Source of the DNA: Polaribacter sp. KT25b
Lineage (GTDB): Bacteria; Bacteroidota; Bacteroidia; Flavobacteriales; Flavobacteriaceae
Reading direction: 5' to 3'
Assembly: GCF_900105145.1 (NCBI RefSeq)
Contig: NZ_LT629752.1
Span: 930,001 to 994,000, forward strand
Length of the DNA: 64,000 nt
Shown here: positions 45,380 to 54,439 of the stretch, in pieces
How positions within the stretch are numbered: position 1 is the stretch's first letter
How the letters are laid out: each line of letters opens with the position of its first letter
Made by a program: the position numbers and the translations under genes
The notes under the pieces: generated by a model
Database searches by the model: none
Told to the model about the DNA's origin: nothing
Seen by the model: the letters and a program-made list of their open reading frames with translations, nothing else

Positions 45380-45667
45380 TTAGAGGATTTTTATTAAATC
45401 TTGTTTCCCAATTATTGCCATAATTTCAACAATATTATCATTTATTTTGTAATAAATACTATCTGAACCACAAACACAACGTCTATATCCAATTTTTATA
45501 TAATCTACAGATTCAAAAGAAAATGGATTTTTAGTTATTGTATCAAAATTTTCAAAGAAAGAGTCGAAATATTTATCAGCCTGATTCGTTCCGAATTTTT
45601 CAATACCATATCTATGAATCCTTATTAAATCTTCTTTGGCTAAATTACTTAACTTATAATCAGCCAC
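45380..45667 (-). CDS. parE: ParE/RelE-family toxin
   Basis: A 95-residue ParE-like toxin: KLSNLAKEDLIRIHRYGIEKFG, then the central VDYIKIGYRRCVCGSDSIYY strands and IMAIIGKQD at the end. ParE toxins poison DNA gyrase; RelE relatives cut mRNA. The start is GTG 45667, whose G is shared with the last base of the antitoxin's TAG stop, so the pair is coupled. The gene is convergent with the PfkB gene. Confidence 0.88.
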   Translation of the reverse strand: MADYKLSNLAKEDLIRIHRYGIEKFGTNQADKYFDSFFENFDTITKNPFSFESVDYIKIGYRRCVCGSDSIYYKINDNIVEIMAIIGKQDLIKIL

Positions 45668-45900
45668 TAAATCAACGACTTAGATTCTGCTAATATTTGT
45701 TCTTTGCTTAAATTCGTAAATCCGCTATTTTCTGCTTTTTCCAATTTAGCACTTATCCAATCAATTTGTCTTTGTTGTTTTCTAGCTTGTCTAATTAAAT
45801 CGTTTACTAATTCACTTTTAGTTGAATACTCTTTTTTATCAACTTGTTTTTTTAACCATTCGTCATTTGGTTGAGTGAATGAAATACTTTGCCTTGCCAT
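45667..45900 (-). CDS. parD: ParD-type antitoxin
   Basis: A 77-residue antitoxin with an N-terminal ribbon-helix-helix DNA-binding region (ARQSISFTQPNDEWLKKQV) and a helical toxin-binding tail (NLSKEQILAESKSLI). It precedes the toxin in the usual order and would repress its own promoter. Confidence 0.87.
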   Translation of the reverse strand: MARQSISFTQPNDEWLKKQVDKKEYSTKSELVNDLIRQARKQQRQIDWISAKLEKAENSGFTNLSKEQILAESKSLI

Positions 45901-45912
45901 AATATTTTATTT

Positions 45913-45930
45913 TGGTGCTAATTTACACCA
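45913..45930. promoter_or_regulatory. Candidate ParD operator
   Basis: TGGTG-CTAATTTA-CACCA is an inverted repeat with 5-base arms and 8-base spacer, 13 bases upstream of the antitoxin start. The position suits autoregulation by a ribbon-helix-helix antitoxin. Confidence 0.4.
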
Positions 45931-46187
45931 TAAGTGTTAGTTTAGCAAATTAATTTTTAATCTAAGTTTGTTCATTTTTTATAGTTGCAACGTATTTGTA
46001 TTTTGAAAATTACGTTTTTATGAACAAGGAATTTCCTTTGAAAATTCAAAAGTTTTCAAAAATGAAATAAATTTTTAATTTAGCTATATATTGTAATTCT
46101 TACTATATAGTGTTAGCTGTAGCTTTTACCTTTTTTATTAAATTTTTCTATACTTTTTATTGTATGTTTATTTATTAAAAAACTAAT

Positions 46188-46937
46188 TTATAATTCAGTA
46201 TCTCTTTTTGAATTTGTTTGTTCTCTTTCTTTGTAATAAGAGTACACATTATCTAAGTCCCAATTATTTCCTGCTAGCATTTCAGTATAAAGAAAATCGT
46301 CATCGATACTTTTAAAGGTGTTATAATTTAGTTCTCTTTTGTTTTCTAAAAATAAATCTTTGAATGAATTTATACGATCTTTTAATCCTATAATATTATT
46401 TGTTGAATTAGTAATTGCAACATTGTCTAAATAATTTTCATCAAAATAATCGTACGAAGAAAAAGTAATAAAATCTATTAATTCTTTACAATTAAACCAA
46501 ACAAAAGCGCCAATGTTTATATGAAGCCAGTTATTAAAATCTAGCTCATTGTTTTCATTGTATGGCGTTTTTAATAAGTTGCTCTTACATAATTGAATAA
46601 AAGTGTTTGTGTTTTGTGGTGTAAAGTTATGATAAATGAAATGACCATTTGTGTCGTGCTTAAAAACAATATAGGTAAGTATTTCTTTATCTGTTAAACC
46701 TAAATCTCCAGGAAAATCTAATTCTTTAAAATTAAATATTGGGGTTTCTAAAATAAAATGATACATTGCTTTTAAAGCATCTTTTACAATTAGAAATGGT
46801 GTGTGAATTCCATCTCCAATTAAGAGTGTTCTCTTATTAGCTTTAAAAGGTAGTTTTGTAATATCTGCTCTTAAAATTTTGTAAACTGGTCTGTTGCCAA
46901 TTACGCCAATAAAATCTTTTTCAATGTAGTTATGCAT
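46188..46937 (-). CDS. Uncharacterised cytosolic protein (249 aa)
   Basis: I do not recognise this protein. It has no signal peptide or membrane segment. Noticeable features are a central NWLHINIGAFVWFNCKELIDF stretch, many Asn/Asp/Tyr residues and a charged C-terminal tail. It stands alone on the minus strand between the ParDE pair and a DUF6933-like gene, with gaps of 287 and 204 bases that hold no visible gene. It is probably accessory. Function unassigned. Confidence 0.65.
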   Translation of the reverse strand: MHNYIEKDFIGVIGNRPVYKILRADITKLPFKANKRTLLIGDGIHTPFLIVKDALKAMYHFILETPIFNFKELDFPGDLGLTDKEILTYIVFKHDTNGHFIYHNFTPQNTNTFIQLCKSNLLKTPYNENNELDFNNWLHINIGAFVWFNCKELIDFITFSSYDYFDENYLDNVAITNSTNNIIGLKDRINSFKDLFLENKRELNYNTFKSIDDDFLYTEMLAGNNWDLDNVYSYYKEREQTNSKRDTEL

Positions 46938-47141
46938 AAATTTTTACTCGGCATTAAAGTTTAACTTTTTAAATTGGTTTATAGTTTTTTTAAATTCTAG
47001 CCAACTTTTTAGTAGAATTAGTTGTATGTTTAATTACTTAATTTAGTATGTAATAACAATGTAGAAAATCTGTTAAGATTTTTAAAGTTTACTAAAATTA
47101 GCAGTAAAAAATATACTTTATTACTCACTTTTTTTTCAAAT

Positions 47142-47663
47142 TTAATTTACTTTTTCTGATTCAATATTCAATTTTGCAACCATTGTTTCACAAGGAAGTT
47201 TCCAGCCTAATTGTTTGAATGGAGTTATATTTAATTTATGAGTCATTTTTCTGATTATTGAAGAATTCAAAATTGGGTAATCATATTTAAAATAATTTAT
47301 TTTTTCAACATTGTAGTTAAGAACACCAATTACCTTTTTGTTATTGTTCGTTGGATGAAAGCTTATTTTTCCAAGTATAGAAGAGATGGTTTTAAAGTCA
47401 ATATTTATTTTTTCAAATAAAAGTTGATTATAAAAACAGTTTATAAAAAGCTCATCAATTTTGTCAATATCTTTCATTGAAAATCTAGGAATGATTACAG
47501 AGAAAAATGTTTCAGAATTCACAAAAAGGAGGCATTTCTTTTTAGCAATATAAATAATTGTTGCATTCCAATTCCCTAGAATGCTTTCAACGATTAAATC
47601 ATTATTTTCAATTTTTTTATTGATTATTTTTTCAAGTTTCTTTGTGGTGAAGATTTCTGTCAT
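47142..47663 (-). CDS. DUF6933-like protein
   Basis: A 173-residue cytosolic protein. The start MTEIFTTKKLEKIINKKI and the later ILGNWNATIIYIAKKKCLLF with VNSETFFSVI resemble DUF6933, a family of unknown function found singly in many bacteria. No catalytic residues can be picked. It follows a membrane protein gene by 14 bases on the same strand, so the two are probably co-transcribed. Confidence 0.68.
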   Translation of the reverse strand: MTEIFTTKKLEKIINKKIENNDLIVESILGNWNATIIYIAKKKCLLFVNSETFFSVIIPRFSMKDIDKIDELFINCFYNQLLFEKINIDFKTISSILGKISFHPTNNNKKVIGVLNYNVEKINYFKYDYPILNSSIIRKMTHKLNITPFKQLGWKLPCETMVAKLNIESEKVN

Positions 47664-47677
47664 TAGTTTGTGTGTAA

Positions 47678-48988
47678 CTATTTATAATAAAAGAAAGGAA
47701 TTTCTATAACAGCTTCATTTTCTATTTTTTTTGTTTTTTTAGAAGCTATAAACCTGCTAATATTTAGTGAATGTTTTCCTTCTTTAATTGTATGTATTGG
47801 AAAAACAGTTTCAAAACCCAATTGATTATTAATCTCAGTAATTATAAAATCGGATTGTATTTGCAAACTATCAATTTTTAAAAGATATGCTTTTTTAAAC
47901 GCAGCTAGGTATTTTGATTGTAAACTATCTTTTGATGTATTACTCGTATTTGAAGAAAAAAGAGAACTACTATAACCTCTTTTGTCATTCTCAGATTTTA
48001 AATCTAAATTTTGATTTATAATAATATCTTCCATTTTTTTTCTAAACGGAATAAAAACTTGTAAAAAAGGTTTTTCAATTATTTTAGATTGTATTGCGGC
48101 TTTATTTATGTTTTCATTTTTAGTTAAAGAGTTTAAATAATTGTTGTTATTAGCATAATTTATAGTAGAATACGATTGATTATTTACAAAATTTGATCTT
48201 ACATTATGTAAGGTTGTTACATAAAAAGTTAATAGATATACTGGGAATAATATAAACAATAACCTTCTTCCAAATTTATTGTCTAAAAAATTGTAAACCA
48301 AAGGTCTGTATAAAAAAGACAACGTAATTACACTAAAAATTTTATACAATGGAAAATATAAAAATGAAGTCCATTCTACTTTCTTTAGATAACCTTGTGT
48401 TATAAAATCTATAAATACAAATAAGGAGAGAAAGAGAAAAAAGATGGCAAAAATGCCTAATAAAAACATACCAAATATTTCTGGAAATATTCCAGATTCT
48501 ATAAAAAAAGAGCCAGCAATAAAAATCACTAGAAATATAATAAAGAAAGATATAATGTAAAATAAATACAAAAAAGTAACTGCAAATAAAATGCTACAAT
48601 AGTTTTCTAAAGATCCAATATACTTATCAAAAGAGCCAACTTTTTTCTTTAAATGGTTTGTAAAACGTTTTTTATAATTTAGAGCTTCGTAATCAATTTC
48701 GCCAGAAACATACCGAAGACCAATTGCACCAATCCATAAACCTCTTAAAACAACATGTATTATTAAGTTTACAATTAAAACGATACAAGAAATAGCCGCA
48801 ACAACAAAAAAAGTTTTTGTATAACTTTCGGATGCTGAAGCTTCTTGCCCCATTCTTTCTAAAGGTTCTAAAGCAGAAAATAAACCAAAAATAGCAAAAC
48901 CAGAAATTAGTAATTCTAATTGCCAACTTTCTTGTTGTAATTTATCTAATAATTCTTTAAATTTATTGTCTTTGTAGTCATTTTTCAT
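47678..48988 (-). CDS. Uncharacterised polytopic membrane protein
   Basis: A 436-residue protein with about six hydrophobic helices in the first 250 residues (for example near 25-45, 60-85, 130-155, 165-215). A long soluble C-terminal region ends with a beta-rich segment (FETVFPIHTIKEGKHSLNI). I do not recognise the family. ATG 48988 is chosen over a TTG two codons upstream. It is likely the first gene of a two-gene unit with the DUF6933-like gene. Confidence 0.72.
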   Translation of the reverse strand: MKNDYKDNKFKELLDKLQQESWQLELLISGFAIFGLFSALEPLERMGQEASASESYTKTFFVVAAISCIVLIVNLIIHVVLRGLWIGAIGLRYVSGEIDYEALNYKKRFTNHLKKKVGSFDKYIGSLENYCSILFAVTFLYLFYIISFFIIFLVIFIAGSFFIESGIFPEIFGMFLLGIFAIFFLFLSLFVFIDFITQGYLKKVEWTSFLYFPLYKIFSVITLSFLYRPLVYNFLDNKFGRRLLFILFPVYLLTFYVTTLHNVRSNFVNNQSYSTINYANNNNYLNSLTKNENINKAAIQSKIIEKPFLQVFIPFRKKMEDIIINQNLDLKSENDKRGYSSSLFSSNTSNTSKDSLQSKYLAAFKKAYLLKIDSLQIQSDFIITEINNQLGFETVFPIHTIKEGKHSLNISRFIASKKTKKIENEAVIEIPFFYYK

Positions 48989-49042
48989 TTGCAATATTAT
49001 TTTGCTCTAAGATACAGACTTTTTAAAAACAAAAAAATCACT

Positions 49043-49220
49043 TCAATAAAATTGAAATGCTTTAATAGAAGTAAAATTTAATACTATTAATTCGTTGTCT
49101 AATTTTTTTGTGATGTTAAAACCAATTAATAATGAAGCTCCTGCACATAAAAAGATTGATGCTAAGTAAAAAGTCTCTGTTTGTATATAATTACTTGGTC
49201 TGTCTTGATGAGTAAACCTG
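49043..49220 (-). pseudogene. Possible 3' remnant of a membrane-protein gene
   Basis: The minus strand holds an open frame with no start codon: RFTHQDRPSNYIQTETFYLA, then a hydrophobic stretch SIFLCAGASLLIGF, ending FQFY and a TGA at 49045-49043. It looks like coding sequence (one membrane helix, no internal stops) but is cut off just after the stop of the GNAT gene. It may be the tail of a gene replaced by that neighbour, or chance. Confidence 0.3.
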
Positions 49221-49234
49221 ATATCAGTAAAAAA

Positions 49235-49750
49235 CTAAAAATCTAAATACATGATATGATTAGGGTTGTAATGCGTTTCTGAAATTTTGAAATCGAACTT
49301 ACCAACTTTTACAAAGCCTGCTTTTTCATAAAATTTTATTGCCCTTTTGTTTTCTACCCAAACTGCTAACCAAATTCCTTTTTGATTGTTTTCTTTTGAT
49401 ACCTTTACATTAAAATTGAATAATTCTTTGCCCAAATTCAATCCATAGAACTCTTTCAGTAAATAGATTCTACTTAATAATGTTATGTTTTTTGCATCAA
49501 TATTTTCATTTTCGGTATTCAAAACGATTTTTGAATAACCTGCAATTGTATCATCAGAAAAAATTAAATAATAAATATTATTGGTGTCTTCTAATTCTTT
49601 TAAAAAGTTGTTTTCAGTAAGATTATTGTCAACATAATTATCAATATCTGTTTGTGGAGCAGAATGCCCATGAGCAGTTAAAAATGCAGTTTTACCAATT
49701 ACGGATAAAATTTGAGCATCTTTTAAAGTTGCTTTTACTATTTTAAACAT
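49235..49750 (-). CDS. GNAT-family N-acetyltransferase
   Basis: A 171-residue acetyltransferase. The acetyl-CoA-binding region is YGLNLGKELFNF, and the C-terminal motif is AVWVENKRAIKFYEKAGFVKVG. The N-terminal segment (VIGKTAFLTAHGHSAP) is like spermine/spermidine or PaiA-type acetyltransferases. I chose ATG 49750 (MFKIVKATLKD); the longer frame adds a hydrophobic leader and overlaps the upstream gene. The substrate is unknown. Confidence 0.88.
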   Translation of the reverse strand: MFKIVKATLKDAQILSVIGKTAFLTAHGHSAPQTDIDNYVDNNLTENNFLKELEDTNNIYYLIFSDDTIAGYSKIVLNTENENIDAKNITLLSRIYLLKEFYGLNLGKELFNFNVKVSKENNQKGIWLAVWVENKRAIKFYEKAGFVKVGKFDFKISETHYNPNHIMYLDF

Positions 49751-49769
49751 AACAATAAAGAGAGAAAAT

Positions 49770-50657
49770 TTATAAAGATTTTGTGTTAAAAGTATCACCT
49801 TGGCTTAAATCGCCGGTTTCAAAACCTTTTTTAAACCAACGCATTCTTTGCGCAGAAGTTCCGTGTGTAAAAGAATCTGGAACAACACTGCCAGAAGATT
49901 TTTTTTGCAAACGATCATCACCAATTTCAAAAGCAGCTTTTAAGGCTTCTTCTAAATCGCCTTCATCTAAAATAAGATCTTTATTTTTAGCATGATACGC
50001 CCAAACACCCGCTAAAAAATCTGCTTGTAATTCTAATTTTACAGAAAATTGATTGTATTCTTTCTGACTAACTTTTCCACGAATTTGTTGCATTTTATCT
50101 GTTGTTCCCATTAAATTTTGAATGTGATGACCAACTTCATGCGCAATTACATAAGCTTGAGCGAAATCTCCAGGAGCATTTAATTTGGTAGCCATTTCTT
50201 CAAAAAAACTTAAATCGATATATAATTTTTCATCTCCAGGGCAATAAAAAGGGCCCGTTGCACTAGATGCAGAACCACAAGCAGAAGAAACTGAATTTGT
50301 AAAAAGTACTAAAGTTGGCTCTTTATAATTTGGTAAAATTTGATTCCAAACATCTTCTGTACTTACTAAAACTCTATTGCTAAAAGCTGCCAATTCGTTT
50401 TCTTTTGCTGTGCCTTCGTAATTTGTGTTTTGTATTTGATTTGTAGAATTTCCACTTAAAAATTGCAACGGATTATTACCTGTAAAATACATCACCCCAA
50501 AAACGATTGCTATTATAATTAATCCTTTTTTTGAAGTAACTAATTTTAACAATAGGCTTATTAGCATTGGGTTTAAACCTCCGCCACCAGAACTACCTGA
50601 AGACATTCCTCTTCTGTCATCAACATTTTGACTTGTACGATTACTTCTCCATTTCAT
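49770..50657 (-). CDS. YpfJ-type neutral zinc metallopeptidase
   Basis: A 295-residue membrane-anchored protein. A Gly/Ser-rich N-terminus (residues 18-28) is followed by one membrane span (about 45-60) and a periplasmic domain with the zinc site HEVGHH (about residues 167-172), then QADFLAGVWAYHA and a C-terminal SFTHGTSAQRMRWFKKGF. This matches the YpfJ/neutral zinc metallopeptidase family, whose substrates are unknown. It is followed 19 bases later by the GNAT gene. Confidence 0.9.
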   Translation of the reverse strand: MKWRSNRTSQNVDDRRGMSSGSSGGGGLNPMLISLLLKLVTSKKGLIIIAIVFGVMYFTGNNPLQFLSGNSTNQIQNTNYEGTAKENELAAFSNRVLVSTEDVWNQILPNYKEPTLVLFTNSVSSACGSASSATGPFYCPGDEKLYIDLSFFEEMATKLNAPGDFAQAYVIAHEVGHHIQNLMGTTDKMQQIRGKVSQKEYNQFSVKLELQADFLAGVWAYHAKNKDLILDEGDLEEALKAAFEIGDDRLQKKSSGSVVPDSFTHGTSAQRMRWFKKGFETGDLSQGDTFNTKSL

Positions 50658-50694
50658 ACCGTAATTATTTAAATTTAGAGTGTTTATTTATTAT

Positions 50695-51930
50695 TTAATA
50701 CCAACGTTTTTTATTCTTTTTAGAAGCATCAGATTTTCTTCCTTTTTTATTTTTACTAACCGTATTTGGTTGTAATTTTTTGTGTTTTGGCTTATTAATT
50801 ATATAAGGATGATCTGTAATAATTTTAATTGGTTTTTCAATTAAAGCTTCGATGGATTTAATGTAGCTATTTTCATCCGGAGAACAAAAAGAAAAGGCAA
50901 TTCCAGATTTACCAGCTCTACCAGTTCTACCAATTCTATGCACATAGGTTTCTGGCACATTTGGAATGTCAAAATTTATAATTGCATCTACATTGCTAAT
51001 GTCAATTCCACGTGCAGCAACATCTGTTGCAATTAAAATAGTTGCTTTTTTAGTTTTAAAATCTTCTATCGCTTTATTTCTGACTCCCTGAGTTTTATCG
51101 CCATGAATACTTGTTACTTTGTACTCGTTTTTAAGTAGAGATTGTTCTAATTTATCAACACCCAATTTTGTGCGTCTAAAAATTAAAATTCGCCCATTTA
51201 TGGTAGTTCTTAATAAGAGTAAACATAAATCTGTTTTGTTCTTTTTAGGAAGATAATATAATAATTGTCCAATGTTTTTTGCAGTTGTTTCCTCTGGATT
51301 TATTTCAATTTTAACTGCATTTTTTACAATAGATTTTGCTAATTCGTCTATTTTTTCTGGAATTGTAGCTGAAAAAAGTAAGGTTTGTTTTTTCTTCGGA
51401 CATAATTTTTCAATCTTATTAATGTCTGTTATAAAACCCATATCTAACATTAAATCGGCTTCATCTAACACAAAGATTTCAATACCACTTAAATCGATAT
51501 TTCCTTGCATTTGCAGGTCAATTAATCTTCCTGGAGTTGCAATTAAAATGTCAATTCCGTTTGCTAATTCTTCTTTTTGAGGCTCTAAAGAAACTCCACC
51601 AAAAACGGCTGTAGTTTTTAGATTTGTGTATTTACTATAGCTTTTAAAGTTTTCTAAAATCTGAATTGCTAACTCACGAGTTGGAGTAACTATTAGCGAT
51701 TTTATCTTTTTTACTTCATTTTCTATAACAGGTTTATTAGATAAAAGCTGAATAATTGGCAACGCAAAAGCAGCAGTTTTTCCTGTTCCTGTTTGTGCAG
51801 AAACAATAACGTTTTTTTTATCTAAAACTATTGGAATTGCTTTTTGTTGAACTAAAGTTGGTCTATGGTATCTCTCTTGGGCAATTGCTTTTAAGATAGA
51901 TTTATGGAAAGGAAAATCAGAAAACTGCAT
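50695..51930 (-). CDS. DEAD-box RNA helicase, RhlE-like
   Basis: A 411-residue RNA helicase with the full motif set: the Q motif ahead of Walker A AQTGTGKT (K51), PTRELA, VLDEADLMLDMGF (near residue 154), SAT, then VAARGIDI and HRIGRTGRAG. The basic C-terminal tail (KNKKGRKSDASKKNKKRWY) suits RhlE-type cold or ribosome-assembly helicases. It likely remodels structured RNA. It stands on its own, with gaps of 37 and 51 bases to same-strand neighbours. Confidence 0.92.
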   Translation of the reverse strand: MQFSDFPFHKSILKAIAQERYHRPTLVQQKAIPIVLDKKNVIVSAQTGTGKTAAFALPIIQLLSNKPVIENEVKKIKSLIVTPTRELAIQILENFKSYSKYTNLKTTAVFGGVSLEPQKEELANGIDILIATPGRLIDLQMQGNIDLSGIEIFVLDEADLMLDMGFITDINKIEKLCPKKKQTLLFSATIPEKIDELAKSIVKNAVKIEINPEETTAKNIGQLLYYLPKKNKTDLCLLLLRTTINGRILIFRRTKLGVDKLEQSLLKNEYKVTSIHGDKTQGVRNKAIEDFKTKKATILIATDVAARGIDISNVDAIINFDIPNVPETYVHRIGRTGRAGKSGIAFSFCSPDENSYIKSIEALIEKPIKIITDHPYIINKPKHKKLQPNTVSKNKKGRKSDASKKNKKRWY

Positions 51931-51981
51931 TGATTATTTTTAAAGCAAAGGTAGTTTAAATTAGAGAATGGTTTTTGATAA

Positions 51982-52794
51982 TTATTGTTGCTTTTTACGA
52001 CCTGTAAAAGCGTCCATTGTTTTGTAAATTTCTAAAGCAGAACCCGCAAACCAATCAAAAAAGTTGATAGACATTGTTGCTTGTCCAATTTTTACAAATC
52101 TGTATAAATAACCAGGAATTGTAACCATTTTTTTGTTTTTCTCAATCGCTTTTATAATGGTTAAAGAAGCAGTTTCTGGTTCTAAAATTTTTATTTTAGA
52201 TGATTTTACACCATCAAACATGCCTGTATTTATATAATATGGCATTATTGTAGTTACCTTAATGTTCTTTTTTAGTTGTTTCATTTCTATTCGCAAACTG
52301 TCTGACCAACCAATTAAAGACCATTTACTAGCTACATAAACAGACATTTTTGGGTTAGAAATTAAACCTCCAGAAGAAGCAATATTACAAATATGACCTG
52401 TGTTTTTCTGCAACATATCGCTTAAAAAAGCATTTGTTATATACATTGGTGCATTTGCATTAATTGCCATTGTTTTATCAATTTCATTATTTGAATGCTC
52501 GTGAAAATATTTACCAACGATAATACCTGCATTATTAATAATTACATCAACAAAACCAATTTTTTGTTTTACTTTTTGTGCAGTTTCTTTTATTTGTGTT
52601 GGGTTTGAAACATCTACAACAAAACCAGCAATTTCTCCAAGATTTTTAAATTCTGTAATTGTGTTGTCAATTCCTATTTGATTGATGTCCCAAATGATAA
52701 TTTTTGCTTTTCGTTCTAAAGCTAAACGAACCATTATTTTACCAATTCCAGAAGCGCCACCTGTTATTAAAACTGTTTTGTTTGTTAGTTGCAT
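51982..52794 (-). CDS. Short-chain dehydrogenase/reductase
   Basis: A 270-residue classical SDR. The cofactor motif is TGGASGIG (11-18). NNAG follows in VIINNAGI, and the catalytic YVASK (Tyr about 152, Lys about 156) follows a conserved Ser in IASSGG. Substrate unknown. It lies 21 bases downstream of an amidohydrolase gene, so the two may form an operon. Confidence 0.9.
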   Translation of the reverse strand: MQLTNKTVLITGGASGIGKIMVRLALERKAKIIIWDINQIGIDNTITEFKNLGEIAGFVVDVSNPTQIKETAQKVKQKIGFVDVIINNAGIIVGKYFHEHSNNEIDKTMAINANAPMYITNAFLSDMLQKNTGHICNIASSGGLISNPKMSVYVASKWSLIGWSDSLRIEMKQLKKNIKVTTIMPYYINTGMFDGVKSSKIKILEPETASLTIIKAIEKNKKMVTIPGYLYRFVKIGQATMSINFFDWFAGSALEIYKTMDAFTGRKKQQ

Positions 52795-52815
52795 TTTGTT
52801 GTTATTATTAATTGT

Positions 52816-53628
52816 TTATTTTAAATCATTTACATCAATTTTAAATAATTCTGTAGCATTTTTCCAAAGAATTAATTCTTTTTTATCTTCTGCTAAATCT
52901 AATTGATTCATAAATTTTAAATAAGATTTCATGTTAGAAATTGGCCAATCTGTACCATATAATAAATACTTTGGATCGCCAGCATAAGTAATCATTTCTT
53001 CAATTTCCTTTTTCATATAGCGTTCAAATTTTTCATTAAAATCACCTAAAACCAAGCCAGAAATATCAGCAAAAACGTTTTTGTTTTTATACACAACCTC
53101 CATACAATCTTTTATCCAAGGATTACCAACATGACAAATTACAATTTTTAAATCTGGGTAATCTACAGCCAAATCATCAATATGTAAAGGATGAGAATAT
53201 TTTACTTTTCCTGTTGGTGCATAGGTGTCTCCAGAATGAAACATTACAGGAACATCATATTCAATCGCCATTTCGTACATCAATTTAAATCGAATATCAT
53301 TAGGATAAAAAGGTTCGTAACCAGGATAAAATTTTAAACCTTTAATATGTCCTTCTTTTAAATATTGACTAATTTCTATAACATCTTTATAGTTGTAATG
53401 TAAATAACTTATACCTGCAACAATACCAATATTTTTATACCCTTTTACAGCTTCTACAATCTGTTTTGTACTTGGTCTATGTTCATTTACTTTGTAAGAA
53501 GAAAGTACTAAAGAATAATCGACATTGTTTTCTTTCATTGTTTTAGATAATAAATCTAAACTCTCGTTAATAGAAGTTACTCTGTCTTCGTGATAATTAT
53601 TAAGATGTGTATGTACGTCTATAATCAT
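52816..53628 (-). CDS. Amidohydrolase-family metal-dependent hydrolase
   Basis: A 270-residue TIM-barrel hydrolase of the amidohydrolase-2 type. The metal-binding strand is MIIDVHTHLN (HxH at residues 6-8), followed by VMFHSGDTY, IVICHVGNPW and a late YGTDWPIS, whose Asp is the usual catalytic residue. Members decarboxylate or hydrolyse small aromatic or lactone substrates. No specific substrate is indicated. It is followed by the SDR gene. Confidence 0.88.
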   Translation of the reverse strand: MIIDVHTHLNNYHEDRVTSINESLDLLSKTMKENNVDYSLVLSSYKVNEHRPSTKQIVEAVKGYKNIGIVAGISYLHYNYKDVIEISQYLKEGHIKGLKFYPGYEPFYPNDIRFKLMYEMAIEYDVPVMFHSGDTYAPTGKVKYSHPLHIDDLAVDYPDLKIVICHVGNPWIKDCMEVVYKNKNVFADISGLVLGDFNEKFERYMKKEIEEMITYAGDPKYLLYGTDWPISNMKSYLKFMNQLDLAEDKKELILWKNATELFKIDVNDLK

Positions 53629-53733
53629 TTTTTAATAAAGGTTTTTTATTATTTATTTGGCTAAAGTTACAATTTAAAACTATAAAAAAGGATTAGAATT
53701 AATAAAGAAGTTTGTGACTAAAAAAATAATTTA

Positions 53734-53985
53734 TCAATCCATTTTATCTTGTTGTTCTATATTATGCTGATTTCCAAAAATGGATGTATCTTCATCATTT
53801 ATAGAATTAGAAATCCCTAACATAAATGCGGTAATAATTAATAATAATTTTCTTTTAAGCCAATATATTGGTCGTCTAGTTTTTTCTAAACGAGTATTTT
53901 TTTTCTTTTTATACATATTAGTAATGATAAATGATGAGACATTTGTTTTATCATCTGATGCATTTTCAGCATTTGCAAAGAACAA
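53734..53985 (-). CDS. Small basic protein with one hydrophobic segment
   Basis: An 83-residue frame beginning at TTG 53985. A shorter start is ATG 53916 (MYKKKKNTRLEKTRRP, 60 aa). A strongly basic stretch is followed by one hydrophobic helix (LLLIITAFMLGIS) and a polar tail. The longer form opens with FLFFANAENA, which looks like the end of a signal peptide, so the 5' end may be damaged or mis-started. It lies 10 bases after the next gene on the same strand. The family is not recognised. Confidence 0.45.
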   Translation of the reverse strand: MFFANAENASDDKTNVSSFIITNMYKKKKNTRLEKTRRPIYWLKRKLLLIITAFMLGISNSINDEDTSIFGNQHNIEQQDKMD

Positions 53986-53995
53986 GAATGTAGTT

Positions 53996-54361
53996 CTAAG
54001 CTATGTATAAATTAGAAATTGAATTACTAGCAATAATTTTATTGATTAAGAAAATATGTTGTTTATGTAGTAAAGCAATATTTTGATACAATTGCTTTTG
54101 TAGTTTTAAAGTAAGTTTAATTTGTTTTTGAAAAGCACTTTTTAGATAAATAGAAGGAAAGAAAAGAGCAAGAAAATCGGCGCTAGATAATACGTCTTTT
54201 TTTAAAACAACATGTTTTGTGTTTTTATAATTAAACTTCTTTTTCTGAATTATCTTAGAATACTGATAATAATTGCTAGTACTTTCTTGAGCATAAAAAG
54301 TAGATTCTGCAACTGAGTGAAGAAATACCAGTAAAAAAACAAAAAGGTGTTTCAATTGCAT
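53996..54361 (-). CDS. Small exported protein of unknown function
   Basis: A 121-residue protein with a signal peptide (HLFVFLLVFLHSVAES, cleavage near FYA-Q). The mature part is lysine-rich and helical (KSAFQKQIKLTLKLQKQLYQ). I do not recognise it. It is transcribed leftward after the htpG terminator and is followed by another small frame 10 bases later. Confidence 0.6.
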   Translation of the reverse strand: MQLKHLFVFLLVFLHSVAESTFYAQESTSNYYQYSKIIQKKKFNYKNTKHVVLKKDVLSSADFLALFFPSIYLKSAFQKQIKLTLKLQKQLYQNIALLHKQHIFLINKIIASNSISNLYIA

Positions 54362-54400
54362 TATAAATCTGTTTTATACAAAAATAATGTTTTTAAAATA

Positions 54401-54428
54401 AAGCCTCTTTGTGAAAACAAAGAGGCTT
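54401..54428 (-). terminator. Terminator downstream of htpG
   Basis: AAGCCTCTTTGT (54401-54412) pairs perfectly with ACAAAGAGGCTT (54417-54428) around a GAAA loop. On the minus strand it is followed by a T-rich stretch. It ends the leftward htpG transcript. Confidence 0.8.
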
Positions 54429-54439
54429 TGGTATTAATA

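Noticed and set aside
45901..46187. A/T-rich palindromes AAGGAATTTCCTT and TTTGAAAA-N8-TTTTCAAA as a terminator or operator
   Set aside because: There is no T-run, they are weak A/T pairs expected by chance at this composition, and no gene end or start lies close enough.
53780..54010. 76-codon plus-strand frame
   Set aside because: It is opposite the small minus-strand gene, has no start context, and reads like a shadow of its hydrophobic helix.
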